Shown here piece after piece: positions 1 through 7,437 of a DNA stretch of 41,294 nucleotides. The position numbers were made by a program, and so were the translations under genes. Within the stretch, counting starts at the first letter, position 1. The number at the start of each line of letters is the position of its first letter. This DNA is from Vannielia sp. (lineage in GTDB: Bacteria > Pseudomonadota > Alphaproteobacteria > Rhodobacterales > Rhodobacteraceae). The notes beneath the pieces were generated by a model. That model worked only from the letters and a program-made list of their open reading frames with translations, had not been told where the DNA came from and made no database searches. The DNA lies in assembly GCF_029212645.1 (NCBI RefSeq), contig NZ_JARGND010000030.1:1-41294 (forward strand), written 5' to 3'.

Positions 1-90
1 ATGGGGGGCCAGCCCCCCACACCGCGCCATCCATGGGGGGCCAGCCCCCCACACCGCGCCATCCATGGGGGGCCAGCCCCCCACACCCCC
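1..90. repeat. 32-bp tandem repeat, about 2.8 copies
   Basis: Two identical 32-bp units lie at 1-32 and 33-64, and a third begins at 65 and diverges after about 22 bases. Each unit starts ATGGGGGGCCAGCCCCCC, a short GC palindrome, and continues ACACCGCGCCATCC. The third copy runs on into CCCCCGGGATATTT, so the tandem part looks like local amplification of the head of a longer intergenic element. The array may continue to the left of the window. Confidence 0.9.
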
Positions 91-105
91 CGGGATATTT
101 CTGGA
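65..105. repeat. Intergenic element, copy 1 (GGGGCCAGCCCC ... CCCCGGGATATTT)
   Basis: A GGGGCCAGCCCC palindrome is followed by CCCCCGGGATATTTCTGG. The same order of blocks recurs at 5194-5230. From memory, similar GC-palindrome plus CCCGGGATATTTTTGG elements are common between genes in Rhodobacteraceae; that is recollection, not a search result. Function unknown. Confidence 0.65.
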
Positions 106-127
106 GCATTGAGAGACAAAATAGGCG

Positions 128-143
128 CGCCCCTTTTGGGGCG
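128..143 (-). terminator. Possible terminator of the DMT permease gene
   Basis: CGCCCC at 128-133 pairs with GGGGCG at 138-143 around a four-base loop. On the minus strand the hairpin is followed by CCTATTTTGTC, which is moderately T-rich. It lies 5 bases beyond the permease stop codon. Six perfect GC pairs and the position support it; the short stem and imperfect T-tract keep confidence moderate. Confidence 0.5.
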
Positions 144-148
144 GTGTG

Positions 149-1054
149 TCAGGCTGCCGCGACGAGGGTGATGATTGAGGCGATCAACAGGGCGATGCCT
201 GTGAGTTCGCGCCGGGTGAGATGCTCGGAGAAGATCCGTGCGCCGATGATCATGGAAAACAGAACTTCGATCTGGCCCAAGGCGAAGACGATGGCGGCGG
301 TTTGGAGTGCGAAGGCCGCGAACCAACAAAAGCTGCCGCCAAAGGAGGTGACGCCAACCAGCAGTCCGGGGCGCCATGCGGCGAGCACCCGGCGGATTTC
401 CTGCCGGTCGCGCAGGGTGAGCCAGACCAGCATCAGCAGCGCTTGCAGCGTGACCACGAAGGCCAGCGCGACACCGGCGCGCAGCAGCACATCGTTGCTT
501 TCAAGCTGGAGGGTGGCACCGCGGTAGCCCACACCGGAGATGGCAAAAAAGAGGCCCGAGGCGAGGCCCAGCCCGATAGAGCGGCTATCAAACTTCAGCC
601 CGGATTGGGCAGGTGCGGAGAGCAGCAGGATCGCCGCCATCCCCACCACCATGGCCGCAAACCCGGCCCAACCCGGCACCTCGCCAAGCACCAGCCAGCC
701 AACGGCGGCGGTGAGCAGCACTTCCGATTTCTTCAGCGTGATGCCCACGGCGAAATTGCGGCGGGCAAAGAGCTTCACCACGTAGACGGTGGCAAGGATC
801 TGGCTCGCCCCGCCGATTGCGGCATAGGCCCAGAAGGCGGGCGTGGTGGCGGGCAGCGTGAGGCCACGCAGGGTGATATATCCGGCCAGCGCCACCGCGA
901 CCATTGGCCATGAGTAGATGAACCGCGCCCAAGTGGCGCCGGTGGCGGTGAGCCCGGCCTGGGCCATTTGCTTTTGCACCATGAAGCGCACCGCTTGGAT
1001 AAGAGCGGCGGTGAGGGCGAACGCGATCCAGAGCCAGGAGGGGTAGGTTTCCAT
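149..1054 (-). CDS. DMT-superfamily (EamA) permease
   Basis: A predicted inner-membrane carrier of 301 residues, the usual EamA size, with about ten hydrophobic segments in two repeated halves (roughly 8-135 and 160-298). Family members export metabolites or drugs or take up solutes; the substrate cannot be told here. I start at the ATG at 1054 (METYPSWLWIAF), where the first membrane helix begins. The frame is open upstream to 1303, but that stretch is Arg/Pro/Cys-rich, does not look like protein, and runs through a hairpin. No neighbour suggests a substrate. Confidence 0.85.
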   Translation of the reverse strand: METYPSWLWIAFALTAALIQAVRFMVQKQMAQAGLTATGATWARFIYSWPMVAVALAGYITLRGLTLPATTPAFWAYAAIGGASQILATVYVVKLFARRNFAVGITLKKSEVLLTAAVGWLVLGEVPGWAGFAAMVVGMAAILLLSAPAQSGLKFDSRSIGLGLASGLFFAISGVGYRGATLQLESNDVLLRAGVALAFVVTLQALLMLVWLTLRDRQEIRRVLAAWRPGLLVGVTSFGGSFCWFAAFALQTAAIVFALGQIEVLFSMIIGARIFSEHLTRRELTGIALLIASIITLVAAA

Positions 1055-1122
1055 TGCGGGACTGGAGCATGGGACGGCGGCAAAGGGAAGCCCGGCAGCG
1101 CAGGCCCGGCCACAAAGGTAGA

Positions 1123-1152
1123 ACGGGCGCTCGGGAAAGCCCGAACGCCCGT
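1123..1152 (-). terminator. Strong hairpin, probable terminator of the 113-residue gene
   Basis: ACGGGCG at 1123-1129 pairs with CGCCCGT at 1146-1152, and TCGGG at 1131-1135 pairs with CCCGA at 1140-1144. This gives 12 pairs with one mismatch and a four-base loop. On the minus strand it lies just after the stop at 1194 and before the permease start, and is followed by TCTACCTTTG, a weak T-tract. It may be a terminator or a processing or stability hairpin. Confidence 0.5.
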
Positions 1153-1193
1153 CACCTGGAACCGGTTGGAGGAAAGCTGGTTTTAAGGTGGTT

Positions 1194-1535
1194 TTAGCGC
1201 AGCAGCGGTTTGATCCCTGCGGCGGCGGCATCGGTGATTGGATCAATCGCCATGAAATGCGCGCCAATTTTCTGCACGGTGCCGCCGGTTTGCAGCGCCT
1301 CAAGGCGGGCGGTGTAATCGGCGGTGCCGAGATGGGCCAGGGTGAGCGCCTTGAAGCAGATGAACAGCACCAGCGCCGTCAGCGCGGGGCGCAGGATCGG
1401 GCGGCGGGTTTTGGTGCGGCGGGTGTAATAGCTTTGGCCGAGCGTGCCGCTGGCTTCAAACCCGCCACCACGGCGATGGGTTTTGGCGATGCGGCGCAGG
1501 CGTCCGTCAAATTCTTTGTAGGATGTATCGGCCAC
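1194..1535 (-). CDS. Small single-span membrane protein of unknown function
   Basis: I do not recognise this 113-residue protein. The N-terminal 45 residues are basic (KEFDGRLRRIAKTHRRGGG) and look cytoplasmic. One hydrophobic segment follows at about 49-68 (LTALVLFICFKALTLAHLG), then a mildly acidic C-terminal region that would face the periplasm. It starts with ATG at 1535, and the open frame and codon use resemble its neighbours. It lies alone between prmA and the permease on the same strand, with a hairpin after it. A real gene seems likely; function is unknown. Confidence 0.65.
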   Translation of the reverse strand: MADTSYKEFDGRLRRIAKTHRRGGGFEASGTLGQSYYTRRTKTRRPILRPALTALVLFICFKALTLAHLGTADYTARLEALQTGGTVQKIGAHFMAIDPITDAAAAGIKPLLR

Positions 1536-1582
1536 GGGTCGTCTCCACGCGTTTCTGTCGTTTTTACGGCACCCCTACCAAG

Positions 1583-1618
1583 GCCTAATTTGCGCCTTGA
1601 TTGAGGCGAATTTTAGGC
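1583..1618 (-). terminator. Imperfect hairpin downstream of prmA
   Basis: GCCTAATTTGCGCC (1583-1596) and GGCGAATTTTAGGC (1605-1618) pair at 11 of 14 positions around an eight-base loop. It begins 10 bases past the prmA stop. No clear T-run follows on the minus strand, so it may protect the 3' end rather than terminate by itself. Confidence 0.35.
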
Positions 1619-1627
1619 GACCTTTCC

Positions 1628-2494
1628 CTATTTTTGGAGACAAAGCGTTGTCCATTCGCCGATTTCGGCGGAACTGACAACAGTAAGGCCCGCCGCAACG
1701 TAAGCCGACGCCACATCAAGGCTTTGTTCGTTCAAAAGCCCCGACAGAATCGCATAGCCCCTGGGGGCGAGCGCACCGGCGATATCGGGGGCCAGATCGA
1801 TCAGCGGGCCCATCAGGATATTGGCGAAGATCAGGCCATATGGCGCGGCCTCGGCCAGCACCGGGTGATCAAACCCGGTGGCCTCGATGCAGCGCACCTG
1901 CCCGGTGAGACCGTTGGCCGCCAGATTGGCCTCGGCCACCTCAACGGCGACCGGATCAATATCGGAGGCAATGATATCGGTGTCCCAGACCCGTGCCGCC
2001 GCCATGGCCAGCACCGCCGTGCCGCAGCCGATATCGGCCACCGGGCAAGGGGTGAGGCCCTCGTTCAGCAGGGCGTCAAACATTTGCAGGCAGCCAAGCG
2101 TGGTGCCGTGGTGGCCGGTGCCAAAGGCCATCGCGGCCTCGATCAGCAACGGCTCCACATCGGTGGGCACCTTGTCGGCATCATGTGAGCCATAGACAAA
2201 GAAGCGCCCGGCGACGACGGGCGACAGCTCGCGGCGCACCTTGGCAACCCAATCGGTTTCGGGCAGTTCCGACACGGTGAAGGGCTTGGCCGCAAAGGCC
2301 ACAGCGAGCAGCGCAAGGCCCGCCTCATCCGGTGCTTCGATGAAATAGGCGCCCACTTCCCAGAGCCCGCTGTCATCCTCAACCTCAAATACGCCAATGC
2401 CGGTTGGCTCGGGGGTGAGCCGCTCAAGCGCTTCGCCAAGCGCCTCGGCGGGGGCTTTTCCGGTGAGGGTTGTGAGGGCGGTATAGGTGGGCAT
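1628..2494 (-). CDS. prmA: Ribosomal protein L11 methyltransferase
   Basis: The protein methylates ribosomal protein L11 in the cytoplasm, using S-adenosylmethionine. The 288 residues match the family's usual length. The PrmA-specific segment AFGTGHHGTT lies at 123-132, the SAM-binding motif ADIGCGTAVLA at about 153-163, the acidic ribose-contacting end ASDIDP at 176-181, and the catalytic-loop motif NILMGPL at about 225-231. The first 110 residues form the L11-recognition domain, which is more variable. The start is ATG at 2494. It is followed by the hairpin at 1583-1618 and is probably a single-gene unit. Confidence 0.93.
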   Translation of the reverse strand: MPTYTALTTLTGKAPAEALGEALERLTPEPTGIGVFEVEDDSGLWEVGAYFIEAPDEAGLALLAVAFAAKPFTVSELPETDWVAKVRRELSPVVAGRFFVYGSHDADKVPTDVEPLLIEAAMAFGTGHHGTTLGCLQMFDALLNEGLTPCPVADIGCGTAVLAMAAARVWDTDIIASDIDPVAVEVAEANLAANGLTGQVRCIEATGFDHPVLAEAAPYGLIFANILMGPLIDLAPDIAGALAPRGYAILSGLLNEQSLDVASAYVAAGLTVVSSAEIGEWTTLCLQK

Positions 2495-2616
2495 GGCGGG
2501 CGCTCCGGGGCTGATGTGCGTGCTCCCCGCGCCTAGGCGGTTCGGCTGCGAGGGTCAAGGGAGCCACGCAGGCCCGGGGAGTGGTGGCACGGGGGGGCAC
2601 TGGCACGGCGCGCGCG

Positions 2617-3159
2617 CTAGATCACCCGCGCGGGCACCCCGGCCACCTTTGCCCCGGCGGGCACATCATGGCGCACCACCGCGCCAGCGGCCACGATGGC
2701 CCCGTCGCCAATGCGCACGCCCGGCAGGATGGTGGCGTGGCCACCGATCCAGACATCGCGCCCAAGGCTCACGGGCAGCGCGCGCTCCAACCCCTCGCGG
2801 CGCTTCGCAACCTCGTGGTGGTGATCGGCGCAATATATATGCACCCCCGGCCCCAGCATGGCGCCTGCCCCAATGTCGATGCGGGCGGTATCAAGCAGGG
2901 TGCAAAAGGCATTGAGGTAAACGTCATTGCCGAGGTGCAGATTGGAGCCATAGGCCAGGTGGAGCGGCGCCTCGATAAAGCAGCCCTCCCCAAAGCGGCC
3001 CATCAGCGCTTGCAGGCGCGGGCCGCAAGCCCCACGCGCCGCAGGGTCCATCGTGGCGTGTTGGTGACAGGCGGCGCGGGCATCGTCACGCAAGCGGCCC
3101 AGCGCTTCGGTGCGGCAGCTATACCAGCGGCCATCCTCAATGCCGGGGAGCGCGTTCAC
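2617..3159 (-). CDS. Hexapeptide-repeat acetyltransferase, maltose/NodL type
   Basis: A left-handed beta-helix O-acetyltransferase of the maltose/galactoside/NodL group, about 180 residues long. The N-terminus [21 protein letters not shown] matches the helical cap of the family. The catalytic His region is YCADHHHEV, and the C-terminus carries typical hexapeptide turns ([19 protein letters not shown], then VAGVPARVI). The acceptor sugar is unknown. I favour the GTG at 3159: GAGGGGCGGGG lies directly before it as a ribosome site, and it is 10 bases past the msrA stop. A TTG at 3183 would overlap msrA. It is likely co-transcribed with msrA. Confidence 0.88.
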   Translation of the reverse strand: MNALPGIEDGRWYSCRTEALGRLRDDARAACHQHATMDPAARGACGPRLQALMGRFGEGCFIEAPLHLAYGSNLHLGNDVYLNAFCTLLDTARIDIGAGAMLGPGVHIYCADHHHEVAKRREGLERALPVSLGRDVWIGGHATILPGVRIGDGAIVAAGAVVRHDVPAGAKVAGVPARVI

Positions 3160-3169
3160 CCCCCGCCCC

Positions 3170-3817
3170 TCAGGCGACGCCAACCGGGCAGGTCACGCCG
3201 GTGCCGCCAAGGCCGCAGTAGCCCGCCGGGTTTTTGGCGAGGTATTGCTGGTGGTAATCCTCGGCAAAATAGAAGGCGGGAGCCTCGGTGATTTCGGTGG
3301 TGATCTGGCCAAAGCCCTTGGCGGTGAGCGCCCGTTGAAACAGCCGCTTCGAGGCTTCGGCTGCGGCTTGCTGGGCCGCATTAAAGGTGTAGATCCCCGA
3401 GCGATATTGCGTGCCCCGGTCATTGCCCTGCTGCATGCCCTGAGTCGGGTTATGGCCCTCCCAGAACACGGCGAGCAGATCATCATAGCTCACGCGTGTG
3501 GGATCAAAATGCAGGCGCACCACCTCATTGTGGCCGGTTTTGCCGGTGCAGACTTCCTGGTAGGTGGGGTTGGGGGTGTAACCGCCCGCATAGCCCACCA
3601 TGGTGAGGCGCACGCCCGGATACTTCCAGAACACCCGCTCGACGCCCCAGAAGCAGCCCATGCCAAACATCGCCACCGACTCACCCGGCTCTGGCGTGGT
3701 GGTGAGCGCTTTGCCGGTGACAAAATGCGTGGCTGCGGTGGCAATCGGCTCTGCCCGGCCGGGCAGCGCCTCGTCCTTGGAAATCATTGCGGTTTTGTCC
3801 TGACCAAATCCAAACAT
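3170..3817 (-). CDS. msrA: Peptide methionine-(S)-S-oxide reductase
   Basis: Repairs oxidised methionine (S-epimer) in proteins, probably as part of the oxidative-stress response. The catalytic motif GMGCFWGVE puts the active cysteine near residue 55. [26 protein letters not shown] and the later [15 protein letters not shown] are hallmark MsrA segments, and C-terminal cysteines in [13 protein letters not shown] could serve as resolving residues. The ATG at 3817 ([11 protein letters not shown]) is chosen over an upstream start because TTAGGAGGGGG, a strong ribosome site, precedes it. A 6-bp hairpin (3836-3850) lies just upstream of that site. The acetyltransferase gene follows directly. Confidence 0.93.
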   Translation of the reverse strand: MFGFGQDKTAMISKDEALPGRAEPIATAATHFVTGKALTTTPEPGESVAMFGMGCFWGVERVFWKYPGVRLTMVGYAGGYTPNPTYQEVCTGKTGHNEVVRLHFDPTRVSYDDLLAVFWEGHNPTQGMQQGNDRGTQYRSGIYTFNAAQQAAAEASKRLFQRALTAKGFGQITTEITEAPAFYFAEDYHQQYLAKNPAGYCGLGGTGVTCPVGVA

Positions 3818-3907
3818 CTGGATCCCCCTCCTAACGCTTCGGCTCGAAGCTTTGGGAGTAGATGTAGTTTGTAAATGCAAGTTTAAAGGTCACGCAACGA
3901 TACGCCT

Positions 3908-5137
3908 TTATTCTGCGGCAGCGAAACGCCCCCGTGACAGGCGGGTTTCATAGCCCGGGCGAGGGTGGCGCGGGATCAGCAGCGCCAGCCCAAGCGACAC
4001 CGCCGCGATGCAGGAGGCAAGGGCAAACACCGCGCCCGGTGCCAGCACCCAAAGATAGCCCAGCAGCGCCGGCAGGAAGACCGCCGCGATATGGTTGATC
4101 GTGAAGGCCACGGCGGCGGTTGGGGCCATATCAGCCGGGTCGGCGATCTTTTGGAAATAGGTCTTGAGCGCCAGCGCCAGAGCAAAGAACATATGGTCGA
4201 TCACATAGAGTGTGGAGGCCAGCACAACGCCCCAGCCAAACCAGTAGATGCCGCCGTAAAGTGTGAACACGCAGATCAGCCCGGTATATTCAAAGATCAG
4301 CGCGCGCCGTTCGCCCCAGATCGCCACCGCCCGGCCTAGCAGCGGGGCAAAGGCCATGTTGGCGACGAGGTTGATCAGAAACAGCGCCGTAACCTCATGC
4401 ACCTGAAAGCCAAACCGCTCCACCATCATGAAGCCCGCAAACACCGTGAAGATTTGCCGCCGCGCGCCCGCAAAGAACTGGAGCGCGTAGTAAAGCCAGT
4501 AGCGGCGGCGCAGCACCATGCGGGTGTTCTGGCGGTGCTCGCCCTCAAAGCGCGGATAGGCCAGCAGGCAAAACAGCGCGACGGCGGCGCAAAACCCGCC
4601 CGACGCCATATAGACGAAGTTGTAGCTCAGGTCGAAGGCTTCCCATGTCAGCACGATCAGCACATAGGCCACCAGCGTTGCCGCCGATCCGGCTGCCATG
4701 ATCCAGCCCAGCATTTGCGGGGCGCGCTCGATCTTGAGGAATTGCAGCTGGAGCGATTGGTTGACGGTTTCGTAGTAGTGAAAGCCGATCGAGCTGAGCA
4801 TGGTGATGGTCAGAATGCCGCCAAGGCTGGGGAACTGCGCCGTAAGGGCGGTGGCCACGCCAAGCATGATGAGCGCAACCAGCCCCAGCACCTGCTCGCG
4901 GATAAAGATGATCAGCGCGATCACCCCGATGGCAAGGAAGCCCGGAATCTCGCGCACCGTATGCAGCCAGCCAATGTCACGCCCGTCAAACCCGGCGACC
5001 TCGATCACGAAGTTGTTGAGCAGGGCCGACCATGTGGCAAAGGCCACAGGCATGGCGATGGCCATGGCAAAGAGCAGCGTGATCGGCTGGCGCCAACGGG
5101 GGAGGGTATGAGCCTCGCGGAGGGGGACTGTGCGCAT
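3908..5137 (-). CDS. MFS permease
   Basis: A 409-residue integral membrane protein with about 12 hydrophobic segments and a basic central loop (RFEGEHRQNTRMVLRRRYW, about 195-213), the usual architecture of the major facilitator superfamily. I see no substrate-specific motif. The start is ATG at 5137, followed by a basic stretch and the first helix. It points away from the nitrate genes, and the 293-bp gap to nasT holds an intergenic repeat, so a link to nitrate transport is possible but unsupported. NarK-type signature loops are not evident. Confidence 0.85.
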   Translation of the reverse strand: MRTVPLREAHTLPRWRQPITLLFAMAIAMPVAFATWSALLNNFVIEVAGFDGRDIGWLHTVREIPGFLAIGVIALIIFIREQVLGLVALIMLGVATALTAQFPSLGGILTITMLSSIGFHYYETVNQSLQLQFLKIERAPQMLGWIMAAGSAATLVAYVLIVLTWEAFDLSYNFVYMASGGFCAAVALFCLLAYPRFEGEHRQNTRMVLRRRYWLYYALQFFAGARRQIFTVFAGFMMVERFGFQVHEVTALFLINLVANMAFAPLLGRAVAIWGERRALIFEYTGLICVFTLYGGIYWFGWGVVLASTLYVIDHMFFALALALKTYFQKIADPADMAPTAAVAFTINHIAAVFLPALLGYLWVLAPGAVFALASCIAAVSLGLALLIPRHPRPGYETRLSRGRFAAAE

Positions 5138-5193
5138 GGATGTGCTTTACGCCTCGTTTCGGGGTGTGAAAAGAGGGGAGATGACGGGAGCGA

Positions 5194-5230
5194 GGGGCCA
5201 GCCCCGCGCGCTCCCCGGGATATTTTTGGC
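5194..5230. repeat. Intergenic element, copy 2
   Basis: GGGGCCAGCCCC at 5194-5205 is followed by GCGCGCTCCCCGGGATATTTTTGGC. It is the same palindrome-plus-CCCCGGGATATTT arrangement as at 65-105. It sits in the divergent gap between the MFS gene and nasT. The rest of that gap (5138-5430) shows no gene and no promoter I would assert. Confidence 0.65.
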
Positions 5231-5430
5231 AAGAAAATGGGGCGCGGTCTGGCGTGAGGCATTGGAGCGCCCCCTGCCCTGCTCTCAGGAAGTTGCTCCG
5301 CGCCGCCATCCCCAGCGATCTGCACAATCCTTGGGCGTTTTGCCTATTGGCTAATCGAAACCCGGTTGAGCCCGGTCCGATAGCGCCAATCGCCCTTGCC
5401 AATCCGCAGCATCGCTTGCAGGTCGACGCT

Positions 5431-6015
5431 ATGAACAGGGAATTGAAGATCGTTGTCGTGGAGGAGGATCGGGATCGCGCCATTGCGATTGTTGATGCGC
5501 TGACCGATGCCTGCCCCTGCGATGTGGTGGTGATCGGGGATCACAGCGGGCTGTCGCGCCAGATTGCGGCGCATGGGCCGGATATCGTGCTGATTGATGT
5601 CAACAACCCCACCCGCGACATGATGGAAGAGCTTACGCTGGCCTCCGGCCCGCTGGACCGCCCGGTGGCGATGTTCGTTTCGGGCAATTCCGACGGCCTC
5701 GCCGAGGCGGCGATTGAGGCGGGCATGTCGGCCTATGTGGTTGACGGGCTGTCACCAGAGCGGATCAAACCGGTGATGGACACGGCCATTGCGCGGTTTT
5801 CGATGGTGCGCCAGATGCGCAACGAACTGGCCGAAACGCGCCGCGCCCTCGAAGAGCGCAAGGTGATTGACCGCGCGAAGGGCCTGTTGATGAAGGCCCG
5901 CGGCATAGATGAGCAAGCCGCCTATGCGCTCCTGCGCAAAACCGCGATGGACCAGGGGCGGCGCGTGCCCGACGTGGCCGAAGCCCTGGTGACAGCGGCG
6001 GGACTGCTGGGATGA
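5431..6015 (+). CDS. nasT: ANTAR-domain antitermination regulator of nitrate assimilation
   Basis: A positive regulator expected to bind leader RNA and prevent termination before the nitrate genes. It has 194 residues. Residues 1-122 form a pseudo-receiver fold (IVVVEED at the start, DIVLIDV with Asp near 56). Residues about 130-191 form the ANTAR three-helix domain, including ERKVIDRAKGLLMKARGIDE and the conserved Ala-Tyr-Leu pattern. The ATG at 5431 gives the standard NasT N-terminus; upstream codons are non-protein-like. It overlaps nasS by four bases (ATGA), the NasT-NasS pairing known from Paracoccus, Azotobacter and Pseudomonas. Its likely target is the hairpin pair at 7307-7343. Confidence 0.93.
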   Translation: MNRELKIVVVEEDRDRAIAIVDALTDACPCDVVVIGDHSGLSRQIAAHGPDIVLIDVNNPTRDMMEELTLASGPLDRPVAMFVSGNSDGLAEAAIEAGMSAYVVDGLSPERIKPVMDTAIARFSMVRQMRNELAETRRALEERKVIDRAKGLLMKARGIDEQAAYALLRKTAMDQGRRVPDVAEALVTAAGLLG

Positions 6016-7196
6016 AGGCGGTGCAGATCTCCGTCGCCTATATGCCGCTGGTTGATGCCGCGCCCTTGATCGTGGCGCAGGAGATGGGCTTTGCCGCCGC
6101 CGAGGGCATTGCGCTTGATCTGATCGCGGCACCTTCGTGGTCATCGGTGCGCGATATGCTGGCCTTCGGGCGGGTGGATGCGGCGCATATGCTCTCGCCG
6201 GTGCCACTGGCCATGGCAATGGGGCTGGGCGGGGTGTCCTCGGCAATTTCGGCGGTGTCGGTGCTTTCGGTCAATGGCAATGTTATCGGCGTGGGCAATG
6301 CGCTGGAGGCCAAGCTGCATGACGCGGGATACGCCTTTGATTTCGCCGATCCCTACGCCGCCGCCGACGCGCTGGCCGGGATCAGCGACGGGCCCATCAC
6401 CTTTGGCGTGCCCTTCCCCTTTTCGATGCACGTCGAACTGCTGCGCTACTGGGCCGATGCAACCTCGCTCGGCACCCACGGGATCAACATTCGCACCGTG
6501 CCGCCGCCGCTGATGGCGCAGGCGCTGGCGGCGGGTGAGGTGGATGCCTTTTGCGTGGGCGAGCCCTGGGGCTCGGTTGCGGTAGAATCCGAGGCGGGCG
6601 CGCTTTTGCTACCGGGCAACGCGATTTGGGCCTTTGCGCCCGAAAAGGTTTTGGCGGTGCGCACCGATTGGGCCGAAACCGAGCCAAGCCTGCTCGGTCG
6701 CCTGATGCGCGCCGTCTGGAAAGCCGGGCGCTGGCTTTCAGACCCGGCGGTGCGGGCCACGGCGAGTGGCTTGCTGTCGCGCACAGCCTATCTTGATGTT
6801 TCAGCCGAGCTGATCGACCGCGCGCTTTCAGGCCACCTGATCCTGTCGCGGCGGGGTGAGACCCGGCAGGTTGAACGGTTTCTGGAGTTTCACGACGGTG
6901 CGGCCACTTTTCCGTGGCGCAGCCAGGGCCAGTGGATCGCCCAAAGGCTGCAACGCACCTATGGCGGGGCCGGGTTGAGCGACGCGCAGTTTGATCAGGT
7001 GATCCGGCCAGACCTGCACCGCCAGCACCTCACCAAGGTGGGCTACGACCTGCCCGGCGCTTCGGCAAAACTGGAGGGGGCGATTCTGTCTCCCACGCCG
7101 GTTGCCTCGGCCTCTGGCGAGATCACATTGCAGCCTGATCGCTTTTTTGATGGTCAAATCTTCGACCCCGACACCCGAAACACGATCAAAAACTAA
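6012..7196 (+). CDS. nasS: Nitrate/nitrite sensor of the NasT-NasS system
   Basis: A 394-residue relative of the nitrate-binding protein NrtA that lacks a signal peptide: residues 1-15 (MKAVQISVAYMPLVD) go straight into the domain. It is therefore expected in the cytoplasm. In characterised systems NasS binds NasT when nitrate and nitrite are absent and releases it on ligand binding. It shares key segments with NrtA downstream: GVPFPFSMHVELLRYW here against [16 protein letters not shown] there, TVPPPLMAQAL, and the ligand-loop motif DAFCVGEPWG. The four-base overlap with nasT supports stoichiometric expression. It could be mistaken for a transport component, but the missing signal peptide and the position argue for the sensor. 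Confidence 0.92.
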   Translation: MKAVQISVAYMPLVDAAPLIVAQEMGFAAAEGIALDLIAAPSWSSVRDMLAFGRVDAAHMLSPVPLAMAMGLGGVSSAISAVSVLSVNGNVIGVGNALEAKLHDAGYAFDFADPYAAADALAGISDGPITFGVPFPFSMHVELLRYWADATSLGTHGINIRTVPPPLMAQALAAGEVDAFCVGEPWGSVAVESEAGALLLPGNAIWAFAPEKVLAVRTDWAETEPSLLGRLMRAVWKAGRWLSDPAVRATASGLLSRTAYLDVSAELIDRALSGHLILSRRGETRQVERFLEFHDGAATFPWRSQGQWIAQRLQRTYGGAGLSDAQFDQVIRPDLHRQHLTKVGYDLPGASAKLEGAILSPTPVASASGEITLQPDRFFDGQIFDPDTRNTIKN

Positions 7197-7306
7197 GCAA
7201 ACCAGAATTTAACGGCGCTCTCGCTGCACTTGCACCTCGCTATCCATTCTGCGGCGCGGCAAACCTTGGATGTGGCTTGCAATGGCGCGCGCTGCACCGA
7301 ATTTCG

Positions 7307-7343
7307 TCCCACTGACAGGGAAATATCTGAGCAAGGTCGCTCA
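7307..7343 (+). promoter_or_regulatory. Two-hairpin ANTAR (NasT) antiterminator RNA in the nrtA leader
   Basis: P2: TGAGC (7328-7332) pairs perfectly with GCTCA (7339-7343) around the six-base loop AAGGTC, which has the A1 and G4 that ANTAR proteins require. P1: TCCC (7307-7310) pairs with GGGA (7318-7321) around ACTGACA, which has A1 and G4 but seven bases instead of six. The hairpins are six bases apart. The 3' arm of P2 shares TCA (7341-7343) with the base of the terminator stem, so the two structures compete. The arrangement fits the dual-hexaloop ANTAR RNA class, and nasT lies just upstream. Confidence 0.8.
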
Positions 7344-7386
7344 CTTTCCGCCGGACCCTTCCGGAGGCAAGTGATCGGCCTTTTTT
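7341..7386 (+). terminator. Regulated terminator before nrtA
   Basis: TCACTT (7341-7346) pairs with AAGTGA (7369-7374). The inner stem CCGGA/TCCGG (7351-7355 with 7360-7364), plus a CC/GG pair set, closes a four-base loop, with two internal mismatches. TTTTTT follows at 7381-7386, six bases beyond the stem, so the T-tract is slightly detached. It lies about 50 bases before the nrtA start and overlaps the P2 antiterminator hairpin, as expected of a conditional terminator. Confidence 0.75.
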
Positions 7387-7437
7387 CGTTTTCGCTCGGT
7401 GTCCTTTTCAGGGGCCGGGCATTTCAAGAGGTCAAAC

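Noticed and set aside
149-1303. Longer version of the DMT permease starting near 1303
   Set aside because: The extra 83 codons are Arg/Pro/Cys-rich and run through a strong hairpin and the tail of the neighbouring gene; the conserved helix begins at 1054.
7261-7285. Sigma-54 promoter (TTGG ... TTGC) upstream of nrtA
   Set aside because: The GG to GC distance is one base short of the strict sigma-54 spacing, and no clear NtrC site pair is present.
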